From positions 62,001-126,000 of the forward strand of contig NZ_BMQJ01000019.1 in assembly GCF_014648055.1 (NCBI RefSeq): a stretch of DNA of 64,000 nucleotides, written 5' to 3'. A program made the position numbers and the translations under genes. The notes under the pieces were generated by a model. It searched no databases and was not told where the DNA came from. It worked only from the letters and a program-made list of their open reading frames with translations. Within the stretch, counting starts at the first letter, position 1. Every line of letters starts with the position of its first letter. Shown here piece by piece: positions 33,099-42,434 of this stretch. This DNA comes from Streptosporangium pseudovulgare. GTDB taxonomy: Bacteria > Actinomycetota > Actinomycetes > Streptosporangiales > Streptosporangiaceae.

Positions 33099-33347
33099 TC
33101 ACCAGACGTGGTCGCCCATCTCCTGCTTGGTGAGGAGCGAGGCGAGCTCGCGGGCGTCCTCGGCGTCCAGCCCCAGGACCACGCGCGGACGCCCCCACGG
33201 ATGGTCGATCGAATGGGCCACGTAACTCGCCACGGATTCGGCGCCGACGTCTCCGGCGCGGCCTCGGGCGGCCCTCCAGTGTGCCCACGCCCGCTCCAAC
33301 TCGGCGGCCGCGCGCTGGGCGCATGAAACCAGTTCTGGATCACGCAT
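33099..33347 (-). CDS. small conserved-looking protein, unknown function
   Basis: 82 residues from the ATG at 33347, which has GGAGGGGG at ideal spacing. Not recognised. Mostly helical and acidic, with HSIDHPWGRPRVVLGLDAEDARELASLL as the ordered part. It lies between the amidase and the LacI gene on the same strand, about 70 bp from the former. Confidence 0.65.
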   Translation of the reverse strand: MRDPELVSCAQRAAAELERAWAHWRAARGRAGDVGAESVASYVAHSIDHPWGRPRVVLGLDAEDARELASLLTKQEMGDHVW

Positions 33348-33472
33348 CGTCAACCCCCTCCTGTCACACAGGAGTGAACACCGGTGGCTTCCCGCCACTT
33401 CGGGGGTTGACCAGGTCTTGACGGGAATCTGGGGCCCGCCTGGGCGCGGTGCGACGCATCCAGGCGGGCGCC

Positions 33473-34558
33473 TCAGTCCGGAGCCGGGCCGGTGGTACGC
33501 CGTACGACCAGCCGCGGCGTCACCTGGCGCAGCCGCGAGGCCTTGCCGGGGTCGCCGATCCGGTCACTGAGCAGCGCCGCGGCCGAGCGGCCCATGCTCC
33601 GGCGCGGCTGCTCGACGGTGGTCAGCGAGATCGGCGCGGTCCCCGCGAGGTGGGTGTTGTCGTACCCGATCACCGACAGGTCCTCGGGCACCCGCAGGCC
33701 GAGCTCGGCCGCCGCCGCGAGCACGCCCATGGCGACCGTGTCGTTGGCGGCGAAGATCGCAGTCGGCCGGGGGGTGCGGGTGAGCAGGACGCGTGCCGCC
33801 GCAGCGCCGCCCTCCTCGGTGCAGTCGCCCTGCTCGACCATGATGTACGGCGCCAGCGCGCGGCGGCGCATCGCGACCAGGTAGCCCTCGCAGCGGAACC
33901 ACCCCGAGGAGAACCGGGAACCCTCGACGTGGGCGATCCGGCGGTGGCCGAGCTCCACCAGGTGGTCGATCGCCAGGCGGGCGCCGAGCTGGTCGTCGTC
34001 GACGACGATGTCCACGCCGCCGAGGTCGGTCTCGCGCTCGCCCACCACGACCGTGGGCGTGTAGGAGGTGGCCTCGATCAGCGTCTCGCTGGTGGGCGCG
34101 ATGCCGAGGAGCACCAGGCCGTCCACCCGCAGCTCCAGGAACGCTCCCACGGCCTCGTCCTCGAAGGCGGGGTCCCACTGGCTGTTGCCGATGAGCAGCC
34201 GGAGCCCGTCGCCGTGCAGGCTCTCCTGCAGGCCGTCCAGGAACTCGGCGTAGAAAGGGTTGTGCAGGTCGGCGACGAGTGCGCCGACCAGATGGGTGCG
34301 GCCCTCGACGAGGCTGCGGGCGACCGCGTTGGGCCGGTAGCCGAGCTCCCTGGCCGCCTGCAGCACGGCCTGCCTGCGGTGCTCGCTGACGTGCGGCGAC
34401 CCGCGCAGCACGAGTGACACCAGCGACTTGGAGACGCCGGCGCGTTCGGCGACGTTACGGATCGTCGGCCGCGGGCGCGGTCCGTAGCCGTCGGGTGCGA
34501 CGGGTTCGGTGAGCCCGCGGGCTCGGGTGGCTGTGACGTTGATCGGCGGACCTGACAT
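33473..34558 (-). CDS. LacI-family transcriptional regulator
   Basis: 361 residues from the ATG at 34558 (GGGGGAGA upstream). The helix-turn-helix is at about 32-55 (TIRNVAERAGVSKSLVSLVLRG), about 30 residues later than usual because of an N-terminal extension, followed by the hinge ARELGYRPNAVARSL. The sugar-binding core continues to the end (VGALVADLHNPFYAEFL, SVIGYDNTHLAGTAPISLTTVEQP). It probably represses a carbohydrate operon; the GH20 gene nearby is a candidate but no shared operator was found. Confidence 0.93.
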   Translation of the reverse strand: MSGPPINVTATRARGLTEPVAPDGYGPRPRPTIRNVAERAGVSKSLVSLVLRGSPHVSEHRRQAVLQAARELGYRPNAVARSLVEGRTHLVGALVADLHNPFYAEFLDGLQESLHGDGLRLLIGNSQWDPAFEDEAVGAFLELRVDGLVLLGIAPTSETLIEATSYTPTVVVGERETDLGGVDIVVDDDQLGARLAIDHLVELGHRRIAHVEGSRFSSGWFRCEGYLVAMRRRALAPYIMVEQGDCTEEGGAAAARVLLTRTPRPTAIFAANDTVAMGVLAAAAELGLRVPEDLSVIGYDNTHLAGTAPISLTTVEQPRRSMGRSAAALLSDRIGDPGKASRLRQVTPRLVVRRTTGPAPD

Positions 34559-35268
34559 GGCTCTCCCCCGTGATGGTGGATGGGCACCTGTCACTCAAAA
34601 CGATCGAGAACCCGAAGGGGTACGGCCTGTGTTCAGGAAGTCCGATCTTGCGATGGCCGCGGGTGCCGGGCCGTACGGGCGGGCTCCGGGCGGTGTGCCG
34701 CGCGCGGGGCGCCTCCGACCAGGCGGGACGTCGCCGGCGAGGATCGCCGGGGGTATCGTCGGCGCGATGCGGCGCGCGGGAAAAACGGCGGCGGCCCGCC
34801 GGACGGATCCGGGCGGGTCCGCCCGTCCGGTTACGGAGCGGATACGGAACGATTCACCGGACGGGCCCGGCCGGGCCGGCACGCGGCACGCGCGGACGCC
34901 CCCGGACGAGGCGGCCCGTACGGGACGGAAGACGATCGGCGCGCGAGGCGCGGACGGCCTCGGGTCCCGGACGGTCCCGGGCGTGCGCGGGCGTGTGGTG
35001 CGGCCCGTACGCGGGCCGTACGTCGGAGGTGACGGCCCCGGGCGTGCGCGGGCGTGTGGTCGACGCCGACGACGTAACGCTCGCCGTTATCGACGGCCCC
35101 GGGCGTGTGACCCGGCGCGGACGGCACGGTACGACCGGCGTGGCCGGCGCCGTGCCGGGGCGGCGCCGGGCGGGCGGCGCCGCTCCCCACACAACCGGTG
35201 TGGTCTGCGCGCCCACGACGTGAGCGCGCGGTTGGTCCCCCTAGTTTCTGAAGCGATCGATCCCCGTC
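34559..35268. other. 710-bp gene-free GC-rich region between lacI-type gene and bldC
   Basis: No gene supported: ORFs run in several frames with Arg/Gly/Pro low complexity. It contains the CRISPR-like units at 34970-35121. The promoter of the LacI gene must lie near 34560-34640. Confidence 0.55.
34970..35121. repeat. CRISPR-like repeats, 30-nt units with 31-nt spacers
   Basis: Two 30-nt units (34970-34999 and 35031-35060, 29 of 30 identical) and a half-conserved third from 35092 (first 16 nt identical) give an exact 61-bp period. The two 31-nt spacers (35000-35030, 35061-35091) are unrelated to each other. The core CCCGGGCGTGCGCGGG resembles a degenerate type I-E palindrome. A degenerate last unit is typical of the trailer end. 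No cas genes are present. Confidence 0.45.
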
Positions 35269-35472
35269 TTACTCGGAACGCTGTTGCGGAATCCCCGCGA
35301 GCAGCGCCCGGACCTCGGTCTCCCGGTAGCGGCGGTGACCACCCAGGGTGCGGATGGACGTCAACTTGCCCGCCTTCGCCCACCGGGTCACGGTCTTGGG
35401 ATCGACGCGGAACATGGTTGCGACCTCCGCCGGGGTGAGCAGCGGCTCTGCCTCGGGTGTACGAGCTGACAT
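35269..35472 (-). CDS. bldC: developmental regulator BldC, MerR-like
   Basis: 67 residues, essentially the whole of BldC as known from Streptomyces (68 residues): AEPLLTPAEVATMFRVDPKT for the helix-turn-helix and KLTSIRTLGGHRRYRE for the wing. BldC binds direct repeats head to tail and delays differentiation by repressing developmental genes. ATG at 35472 with GGAGGAGAGG upstream. A roughly 320-bp AT-richer leader precedes it, suggesting complex control. Its neighbours (conserved hypothetical, amino-acid dehydrogenase, DUF3073, purM, purF) match the order I recall from Streptomyces. Confidence 0.96.
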   Translation of the reverse strand: MSARTPEAEPLLTPAEVATMFRVDPKTVTRWAKAGKLTSIRTLGGHRRYRETEVRALLAGIPQQRSE

Positions 35473-35791
35473 TTGTGCGGCCTCTCCTCCATGTGGACCG
35501 GCGACAGCGATCCTGCGACTTGACGCTTGTCACGGATGTCCGCTTATGGCCCCTTGCGTGCGGCTGTTCGGACCATATGCGGCATCACCCGATGTGACCA
35601 TACAGCCACGTAGAGCGATTGGCGAGCCTTTGCGGGGCTCATCTCTCTTGTGCACCTGTTGTTGTCACGCTCGGTGATTCTAGCGACACGTTTCGTGGTA
35701 TCGCAGTGAAAACGGCAAACTACTCAGTTCGTAGATGTGTCACCGGTCATCGACTGAACTACTTATGCAGGTCAGAGGGATGATTTGCGAC
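35473..35791 (-). other. bldC upstream region
   Basis: No gene. Distinctly AT-richer than its surroundings (especially 35640-35790), as expected for a regulated promoter. TAGAAT on the minus strand (35682-35677) is a possible -10 element; no convincing -35 was found. The 3' end of the next gene borders it at 35792. Confidence 0.5.
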
Positions 35792-36649
35792 TCAGTTTGC
35801 TGATTCGAGAAGTTGTATTGATCTCCAGCGGAGAATCACCCGCCGGTACATGGTGAAGGCCAACTCTTCCTCGCCGGTTTCCAGACCCGTCAGGGCCGCC
35901 GAGACCTCCGCGACCGAGTGGTCGGCCTGCAGCGTGTCGTCGTCCATGAGGTGGACGATGCCGCCGTAGTCGAGCTCCACCAGCGAGTGGGGATGGAACT
36001 CCTCCAGCCAGCGCGCCACCTCCTCGATCCCGGAGATCAGCGTGTCGTCGCCCACGTGCCTGCGGACGATCTGCAGCGCGCGGGCGCTGCGGCGCCTGGC
36101 GTGGGCCATGGACGTCACGTAGATCAGGTTGCGCGTGGTGGTCGCGCCGCTCCGGGGCCGGCCGCCGTCCAGGACGAGCCACCGCTCGTTGTGGTCGAAG
36201 GGGACGAACCACTCCGTGGGAACGTGCCACGTCGAGGTCTGGATGTTGGTCCGCAGCGCGGCCGAGCCGCCGCGCCGCTTGAACCTGTCGAAGTCGTCGG
36301 CCGTCTGCTGGGCGACGGTGAGCGGCACGAACCGCTCCGCGAGGCGGGCCGGCGTCGCCCCCCGGAAGCGGGAGAAGGCCAGCCACGACCTCAGCCGGCT
36401 CTGCCAGGGGCAGACGTACAGCACCTCCTCCACGCGCCTGAGATAGGCGTTGGGACTCTCGTGGGGAGGGACCGGGGTCGGAGGGACGCCGAGCAGGCGC
36501 CGTACCGCCTCACCGTGCTCGGCGCGCAGGGCGCCCGCGCGGCGGGGCCGGTCGGCGGCCTCGGCGTAGGCGGCCCAGGAGGCGCGTTCCTGCGGGGCGA
36601 ACGCGGCCAGCGGTTCGTAGACGCGGAGGTAGGCGGCATAGGGCAGCAC
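35792..36649 (-). CDS. conserved hypothetical protein next to bldC
   Basis: 285 residues from a GTG. No recognised domain. Soluble and rich in Arg and aromatic residues (YRVYEPLAAF-like start, WHVPTEWFVPFDHNERWLVL in the middle, a basic stretch HARRRSARALQIVRRHV, and an acidic region near LVELDYGGIVHLMDDDTLQ). The gene at this position beside bldC is conserved in actinobacteria as I recall, which suggests a housekeeping role, but none is known to me. Confidence 0.8.
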   Translation of the reverse strand: MLPYAAYLRVYEPLAAFAPQERASWAAYAEAADRPRRAGALRAEHGEAVRRLLGVPPTPVPPHESPNAYLRRVEEVLYVCPWQSRLRSWLAFSRFRGATPARLAERFVPLTVAQQTADDFDRFKRRGGSAALRTNIQTSTWHVPTEWFVPFDHNERWLVLDGGRPRSGATTTRNLIYVTSMAHARRRSARALQIVRRHVGDDTLISGIEEVARWLEEFHPHSLVELDYGGIVHLMDDDTLQADHSVAEVSAALTGLETGEEELAFTMYRRVILRWRSIQLLESAN

Positions 36650-36857
36650 GACCGTAATCGTGTCATGAAGAACCGCTTCCTGTCCGGTATCGACCCCGTG
36701 CCCGCCGGGCGGGCACGGGGCCGCCCGGCGCCGTCAGGGCGTCCCACCTGGTGGGAAGGCGGGGTTTCCTCCTCCGCTGTCCCGGAAGTTGTGGTTACTC
36801 TGAGACTGATCTCCGCCGCGACGGAGCGGCGGACCTGAACGACCGGGAGTCACCACA

Positions 36858-37961
36858 GTGACCGACGTCTTCGGGCTGTCCCACCAGGACATCAGCCCCT
36901 CGAACGGCCAGACGAAGCACGAGCAGGTGGTCTTCTGCTCCGACGAGCGCAGCGGTCTGTACGCGATCATCGCGATCTACAACACGGCCCTCGGGCCGGC
37001 GCTCGGCGGCACCAGGTTCTACCCCTACGAGAGCGAGCAGGCGGCGCTGGCCGACGTGCTCAACCTCTCGCGGGCCATGGCCTACAAGAACGCCCTGGCC
37101 GGGCTCGACCTCGGCGGCGGCAAGGCCGTCATCATCGGAGACCCGGCGGCGGACAAGAGCGAGGCGCTGCTGCGCGCCTACGGCCGTTTCGTGCAGTCAC
37201 TGGGCGGCCGCTACTACACCGCCTGCGACGTCGGCACCTACAGCGAGGACATGGACGTCGTGGCCCGCGAGTGCTCCTTCGTGACCGGCCGCACGCCGGC
37301 ACAGGGCGGGGCGGGCGACTCCTCGATCCTGACCGCCTTCGGCGTGTTCCAGGGCATGCGCGCCGCGGCCGAGCACGCCTACGGCTCGCCGACCCTGCGC
37401 GGCAGGCGCGTCGGCGTCGAGGGCGTGGGCAAGGTCGGGCACCGCCTGGTCGAGCACCTCCTCGCGGACGGCGCCGAGGTCGTGATCTGCGACGTCAGCG
37501 AGCAGGCCGTCGAGCGGGTCAGGGCGCGGCACCCCGAGGTGGACGTCGTCACCGACAAGACCGAGCTCACCGGGGCCGACCTCGACGTCTACGCGCCGTG
37601 CGCGCTGGGCGGGGCGCTGGACGACGAGACGGTCGCCCGCCTGCGCGCCAGGATCGTCTGCGGCGGGGCCAACAACCAGCTCGCCCACCCCGGGGTGGAG
37701 AAGGAGCTCGCCGGGCGCGGCATCCTCTACGCGCCCGACTACCTGGTCAACTCCGGCGGGGTCATCCAGGTCGCCGATGAGATCGGCGGTTTCGACATGG
37801 ACCGGGCGAAGGCAAAGGCCACCCAGATCTACGACACGACTCTCAAGATCTTCGCCATGGCCGCTGAGGACGGGGTCCCCCCGGCGGTCGCAGCCGATAG
37901 GCTGGCGGAACGCAGAATGTCGGAAGTCGGGCGAATTAGGGGCATTTGGCTGGGCCACTAG
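36858..37961 (+). CDS. vdh: Leu/Phe/Val dehydrogenase (Glu-dehydrogenase superfamily)
   Basis: 367 residues from a GTG with GGGAG upstream. NAD-dependent oxidative deamination of branched-chain or aromatic amino acids to 2-oxoacids. The substrate domain holds the conserved lysine pair region ([22 protein letters not shown]), and the Rossmann domain has [16 protein letters not shown]. In Streptomyces the homologue at this locus is valine dehydrogenase, which supplies 2-oxoacids for fatty acids and secondary metabolites. Exact amino-acid preference is inferred from synteny. Confidence 0.93.
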   Translation: MTDVFGLSHQDISPSNGQTKHEQVVFCSDERSGLYAIIAIYNTALGPALGGTRFYPYESEQAALADVLNLSRAMAYKNALAGLDLGGGKAVIIGDPAADKSEALLRAYGRFVQSLGGRYYTACDVGTYSEDMDVVARECSFVTGRTPAQGGAGDSSILTAFGVFQGMRAAAEHAYGSPTLRGRRVGVEGVGKVGHRLVEHLLADGAEVVICDVSEQAVERVRARHPEVDVVTDKTELTGADLDVYAPCALGGALDDETVARLRARIVCGGANNQLAHPGVEKELAGRGILYAPDYLVNSGGVIQVADEIGGFDMDRAKAKATQIYDTTLKIFAMAAEDGVPPAVAADRLAERRMSEVGRIRGIWLGH

Positions 37962-38111
37962 CGCCTCGCGCCCATACGGCGTACCGAGCCGGGCGTAAAA
38001 CAGGTACGGTTGTAGTCGAACGAGAGCTGACGCCTCAAGTCAGGTGGCGTCAGTGCGTGGTGCGTTAGCGACGAGGGGTCGGGCACGACCCCACACGAGG
38101 GGGTCGAGCCA

Positions 38112-38336
38112 ATGGGGCGCGGCCGAGCAAAGGCCAAGCAGGTCAAGGTTGCTCGCCAGCTGAAGTACAACAGCGGTGGCACTGATCTTGAGCGTCTTCG
38201 CAACGAGCTCGGAGTCAGGGACGACTCCAACCACGGTGACGACGCCAACGACTCCTACGACGAGCTGGCGGATCGCTATGCCGATTACGCCGACGACTTC
38301 GACGACCGCGACAGCGGCCCGCCCGGTCGCCGTTAG
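38112..38336 (+). CDS. DUF3073 family protein
   Basis: 74 residues, small and highly charged: a basic start (MGRGRAKAKQVKVARQLKYN) and a very acidic end (ADRYADYADDFDDRD). It matches the actinobacterial DUF3073 family, nearly always found beside purM/purF. Function unknown. Followed by a strong terminator. Confidence 0.93.
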   Translation: MGRGRAKAKQVKVARQLKYNSGGTDLERLRNELGVRDDSNHGDDANDSYDELADRYADYADDFDDRDSGPPGRR

Positions 38337-38364
38337 GCCCAATTTCAGACGGAGCGTGAGCTGG

Positions 38365-38397
38365 ACACCCGGTGGCCTCGGGCCACCGGGTGTTTTC
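38365..38397 (+). terminator. rho-independent terminator of the DUF3073 gene
   Basis: A perfect 13-bp stem (ACACCCGGTGGCC with its complement), 3-nt loop, then TTTCT. 29 bp past the stop codon. Confidence 0.88.
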
Positions 38398-38410
38398 TCC
38401 GTGTCCTGAC

Positions 38411-38444
38411 CGAAGAGCGCCCCGGATCCCCGGGGCGCTCTTCG
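38411..38444 (-). terminator. hairpin downstream of purM
   Basis: A perfect 15-bp stem (CGAAGAGCGCCCCGG with its complement) and 4-nt loop, about 95 bp past the purM stop, back to back with the DUF3073 terminator. Little T-tract. Confidence 0.7.
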
Positions 38445-38537
38445 TCGTATCGGGCCGCCCGGGGACCGGCGCCGGCCGTACGGCGAGGCGGAGCCGTACG
38501 GCCGGGCGGACGGGACGACGCGGCGGGTCCCCCTGAT

Positions 38538-39563
38538 CTAGCGGTAGCGGGCCAGGCCGGTGCCGGGGACGACCTCGCCGAGCACCCAGGCCGGGAGGTT
38601 CCGCTCCGCGAGCAGGGCCAGGGCGGCGTCGACGGCGTCCGGCGCGACCACCGCCGCCATGCCCACACCCAGGTTGAAGGTGCGGTCCATGTCGGCCTGC
38701 GCCACCTTGCCGTGCCCGGCGAGCACCTCGAAGACCGCCGGAGGGGTCCAGGAGGACCGGTCGAGCAGGGCGTCCAGGGTCGGCGGCAGGGACCGCGACA
38801 GGTTGCCCTCCAGGCCGCCGCCGGTGATGTGGGCGTAGGCGTGGACGTCAACGGCGCGGGCCAGCTCCAGGCAGTCGCGGGAGTAGATCCTGGTCGGCTC
38901 CAGCAGTTCCTCGCCCAGCGTCCGGCCCAGCTCGGGGATCTCCGCCGAAAGGGAGAGGCCGGCCAGCTTGATGACGTGCCGGACCAGCGAGTAGCCGTTG
39001 GAGTGCACGCCCGAGGAGGCCAGGGCCAGCACCACGTCGCCCTCGCGGACGCGGTCCGGGCCCAGCATCGCGTCGGCCTCCACCACGCCGGTGGCGGCGC
39101 CCGCGAGGTCGTACTCGTCGGCGCCCATGGCCCCGGGGTGCTCGGCCGTCTCGCCGCCGATCAGCGCGCAGCCCGCGAGGCGGCAGCCCTCGGCGACGCC
39201 GCCCACGATCTCGGCGATCCGCTCGGGGACCACCTTCCCGCAGGCGATGTAGTCCGTCATGAACAGCGGCTCGGCGCCGCAGACCACCAGGTCGTCCACG
39301 ACCATGCCGACCAGGTCGACGCCGATCGTGTCGTGCTTGCCGAGCGCCTGCGCCAGCATCACCTTGGTGCCGACGCCGTCGGTGGAGGCGGTCAGCAGCG
39401 GCCGCCGGTAGGACAGCAGCGCGGAGGCGTCGAACAGGCCGGCGAAGCCGCTGGGGTCGTCGACCACCTCGGGCCGCCGGGACCGCGCGACCTTCGACTT
39501 CATCAGCTCGACGGCGCGCTCGCCGGCGTCGATGTCGACGCCGGCCGCGGCGTAGCTGGTCAC
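38538..39563 (-). CDS. purM: phosphoribosylformylglycinamidine cyclo-ligase (AIR synthetase)
   Basis: 341 residues from a GTG at 39563 overlapping the purF stop (GTGA). It closes the imidazole ring of FGAM with ATP to give AIR, step five of purine synthesis. Family motifs: TASTDGVGTKVMLAQALGKHDTIGVDLV (read in parts), GGETAEHPGAMGADEYDLAG and HITGGGLEGNLSRSLP. Cotranscribed with and translationally coupled to purF. Confidence 0.97.
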   Translation of the reverse strand: MTSYAAAGVDIDAGERAVELMKSKVARSRRPEVVDDPSGFAGLFDASALLSYRRPLLTASTDGVGTKVMLAQALGKHDTIGVDLVGMVVDDLVVCGAEPLFMTDYIACGKVVPERIAEIVGGVAEGCRLAGCALIGGETAEHPGAMGADEYDLAGAATGVVEADAMLGPDRVREGDVVLALASSGVHSNGYSLVRHVIKLAGLSLSAEIPELGRTLGEELLEPTRIYSRDCLELARAVDVHAYAHITGGGLEGNLSRSLPPTLDALLDRSSWTPPAVFEVLAGHGKVAQADMDRTFNLGVGMAAVVAPDAVDAALALLAERNLPAWVLGEVVPGTGLARYR

Positions 39564-40996
39564 AGCTTGGCCTCCAGGACGTACTTGCCCACGTTGTCGC
39601 GGTCGATGGGAATCGGGTACACGCCGTCGAAGCAGGCCCGGCAGAGCCGCTCGGCGGGAAGCGTGGTGGCCTGGGTCAGGCCCTCCATCGAGATGTAGCC
39701 GAGCGAGTCGGCCCCGAGGGAGGCGCGGATCTCCTCCACGCTGAGCGAGCCGGCGATCAGCTCGGCCCGGGTGGCGAAGTCGATGCCGTAGAAGCACGGC
39801 CAGGAGACCGGCGGGGAGGAGATCCGGACGTGGACCTCGCGCGCGCCCGCCTCGCGCAGCATCTTGACGATCGCCCGCTGGGTGTTGCCGCGCACGATCG
39901 AGTCGTCCACGACGATCAGGCGCTTGCCCGCCACGACCTCCCTCAGCGGGTTCAGCTTGAGCCGGATGCCGAGCTGGCGGATCGTCTGGGACGGCTGGAT
40001 GAAGGTCCGGCCGACGTAGGAGTTCTTGACCAGGCCCTGGCCGTATGGGATGCCGCTCTCCTCGGCGTAGCCGACCGCGGCGGGGGTGCCCGACTCGGGG
40101 GTCGGGATGACCAGGTCGGCCTCGACCGGGTGCTCGCGGGCCAGCACGCGCCCGACCTCGACGCGGGTGGACTGCACGCTGCGGCCGGCGATCGTGGTGT
40201 CGGGGCGGGCGAGGTAGACGTACTCGAACAGGCAGCCCTTGGGGTCGGCCGCGGCGAAGACGCGCGAGCGCACGCCGCGCTCGTCGATGGTGAGCAGCTC
40301 GCCCGGCTCGACCTCGCGGACGAACGTGGCGCCCACGATGTCCAGCGCCGCGGTCTCGGAGGCGACCACCCAGCCGCGCTCCAGGCGGCCGAGCACCAGC
40401 GGGCGGATGCCCTGCGGGTCGCGGGCGGCGTAAAGGGTCTTCTCGTCCATGAAGACGAGGGAGTAGGCACCCCTGACCTGCGGGAGGAGCTCGGCCGCGG
40501 CGTCCTCGATGGGCTGGCCGCGGTCCTGCGCCAGCAGCGCCGCGAGCACCTCGGTGTCGGTGGTCGCCCTGGTCGAGCCGGGGGCCAGGCGCCGCGCCAG
40601 CTCGGGGGTGTTGATCAGGTTTCCGTTGTGGGCGAGCGCGAGCCCGCCGTCCTCGGTGGAGCTCAGCGTCGGCTGGGCGTTCTCCCAGACGCTCGACCCG
40701 GTCGTCGAGTAGCGGCAGTGGCCGACGGCGATGTGGCCGCGCAGCGTGCCGAGCACCGACTCGTCGAAGACCTGGGCGACGAGGCCCATGTCCTTGTAGA
40801 CGAGGATGCGGTTGCCCTCGCTGACCGCGATGCCCGCGGACTCCTGCCCGCGGTGCTGCAACGCGTACAGCCCGTAGTAGGTGAGTTTGGAAACTTCTTC
40901 CCCGGGCGCCCAGACACCGAAGACGCCGCAGGCGTCCTTCGGAGGACGGTCTTGGGGATCAAGGTCATGGCTCAGCCGGCCGTCGCCCTTCAGCAC
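39560..40996 (-). CDS. purF: amidophosphoribosyltransferase
   Basis: 478 residues from a GTG. First committed step of purine synthesis: PRPP plus glutamine to phosphoribosylamine. The N-terminal nucleophile Cys23 sits in KDACGVFGVW, so a 22-residue propeptide must be removed. The PRPP site is LIVVDDSIVRGNT. Four cysteines at positions expected for the Bacillus-type [4Fe-4S] cluster are seen in KGCLFEY, SWPCFYG and RLCRACFDG. It heads the purF-purM operon and is divergent from the DUF4190 gene. Confidence 0.97.
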   Translation of the reverse strand: MLKGDGRLSHDLDPQDRPPKDACGVFGVWAPGEEVSKLTYYGLYALQHRGQESAGIAVSEGNRILVYKDMGLVAQVFDESVLGTLRGHIAVGHCRYSTTGSSVWENAQPTLSSTEDGGLALAHNGNLINTPELARRLAPGSTRATTDTEVLAALLAQDRGQPIEDAAAELLPQVRGAYSLVFMDEKTLYAARDPQGIRPLVLGRLERGWVVASETAALDIVGATFVREVEPGELLTIDERGVRSRVFAAADPKGCLFEYVYLARPDTTIAGRSVQSTRVEVGRVLAREHPVEADLVIPTPESGTPAAVGYAEESGIPYGQGLVKNSYVGRTFIQPSQTIRQLGIRLKLNPLREVVAGKRLIVVDDSIVRGNTQRAIVKMLREAGAREVHVRISSPPVSWPCFYGIDFATRAELIAGSLSVEEIRASLGADSLGYISMEGLTQATTLPAERLCRACFDGVYPIPIDRDNVGKYVLEAKL

Positions 40997-41154
40997 ATGC
41001 CTCAGTCTAGGTCGGCCGAATCGCTGCTCGTGCTCCGGGGGGTCGCCCGGCCTTGGCCGAACTATGATCCGCCGTTTGCCGTGTTGGACTGTTTTGGGGC
41101 AAAGACCGGGGGGAGTGTGAGGTATCCGGCATATCTAGCGTCGGGAGAAGAGAC

Positions 41155-42225
41155 GTGACAACACCTGAGGATCCGCGCCAGCCCGACCCCCGGCGGGAGC
41201 CGGGAGAGGAGGGCCCGGAGGAGACCCGGCCACGTTCCCCGGAGCCGCGCGTCCCCGGTGAGGACACCGAGCAGCCGCCGGTCTCCACCCCCTCGGAGCC
41301 CACGCCGCCCCGCCACCCGGACGTGCCCGCCGCACCGGAGGTCCCCGAGCCGGTCCGGTCGGAGCCGGAGACCCCCTACGTCGTGCCGGGTTCCACCCCG
41401 CCCGCCTACCCCGGGTGGGAGGGCGCGCCCGAGGAGGCGGCCCACGAGCCGCTCGGTGAACCGGGCGTGCCGCCGATCGCCGCGCAGCCTTCCCGCTTCG
41501 ACCCCCCGCCGGGCGGGGAGGAACGACACGGCGAACCGGGTGAGCCGGAGCGGCCGGGCGAGCGTGCCGAGGCGGGTGGAACGGGAGGGCCGGGCGGAGT
41601 GAACGAACCGGGCGGAACCGGCGGACAGGGCGGAGCCGGTGAGCCGGACCGGGCCGTGCCGCCCGGCGGGGAGCCGGGCCGGGGCGCGGCGCCGCCGCCG
41701 GGCGGTGGGCCGTACGAGGGCGCTCCGCCGTACCAGGGAGCCCCGCCGTACCAGGGCGGCGGTCCGTACCAGGGAGCCCCGCCGTACCAGGGGGGAGGCA
41801 CGGGGGAGACGTCGGCCTACCCGCCCGCGGGCGGTGGCGAGCCGTACGGGACGGGCGGCGCCTACCCGGGGCCGGCGCCCTACCCGGGGTATCCGGGGGG
41901 CCAGTGGGCGCCGGAGAAGCCGAGGACGGGGATCGGCACCGCCGCGCTCGTGCTCGGCATCGTGAGCATCTTCCTGCTCCTGGTGTGCGGCCTGGGCGTG
42001 CTGACGGCGGTGGCCGGGCTGATCGTCGGCATCGTCGCGGTGGCGAAGAACTCCGGCCGCGGGCGCGGCTGGGCGGGCATCATCCTGAGCGCGCTGACCC
42101 TGGTCATCGCTGTGATCTTCCTGAGCTGGCTCTACAGCAAGGTCGGCGACTGCGCCAACCTGCCGCCGGAGCTCCAGCGGCGCTGCATCGAGGACCGGCT
42201 CGGCATCCAGGTGGGCACGCCGTGA
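41155..42225 (+). CDS. DUF4190-type membrane protein with Pro-rich cytoplasmic region
   Basis: 356 residues from a GTG. The first 245 residues are low complexity: Pro/Glu/Arg-rich, then Gly/Pro-rich, ending in a repeated PPYQGA/GPYQG motif. The C-terminus has two membrane spans typical of DUF4190 (TGIGTAALVLGIVSIFLLLVC and GWAGIILSALTLVIAVIFL) around a short loop. Function unknown; the disordered region may bind other proteins. Confidence 0.85.
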   Translation: MTTPEDPRQPDPRREPGEEGPEETRPRSPEPRVPGEDTEQPPVSTPSEPTPPRHPDVPAAPEVPEPVRSEPETPYVVPGSTPPAYPGWEGAPEEAAHEPLGEPGVPPIAAQPSRFDPPPGGEERHGEPGEPERPGERAEAGGTGGPGGVNEPGGTGGQGGAGEPDRAVPPGGEPGRGAAPPPGGGPYEGAPPYQGAPPYQGGGPYQGAPPYQGGGTGETSAYPPAGGGEPYGTGGAYPGPAPYPGYPGGQWAPEKPRTGIGTAALVLGIVSIFLLLVCGLGVLTAVAGLIVGIVAVAKNSGRGRGWAGIILSALTLVIAVIFLSWLYSKVGDCANLPPELQRRCIEDRLGIQVGTP

Positions 42226-42366
42226 TCACCGGACGGTGACCGCGCGCCTCTCCCGGCGAGATCCGGCCCACCGTCCGGCGGCCCGCCCGCCGGACGGGCC
42301 GCCGGGACGGGTGCGACCGGGCCGGGCTGATCGGGCCGGGTGTCCGGACGCGGGTGTCAGGACCCG

Positions 42367-42417
42367 GATGCCGGACGCGGAAGGCCGGACCTGATGCCGG
42401 ACGCGGAAGGCCGGACC
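42367..42417. repeat. 25-bp direct repeat, two copies
   Basis: GATGCCGGACGCGGAAGGCC plus five bases occurs at 42367-42391 and 42393-42417, just past the stop of the SCP-family gene, in the gap between convergent genes. Confidence 0.85.
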
Positions 42418-42434
42418 GGGGCCCGAGGGCGCCC

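Noticed and set aside
31189-33225. 678-codon plus-strand ORF over the GH20 and amidase genes
   Set aside because: Shadow frame; both genes beneath it are unambiguous.
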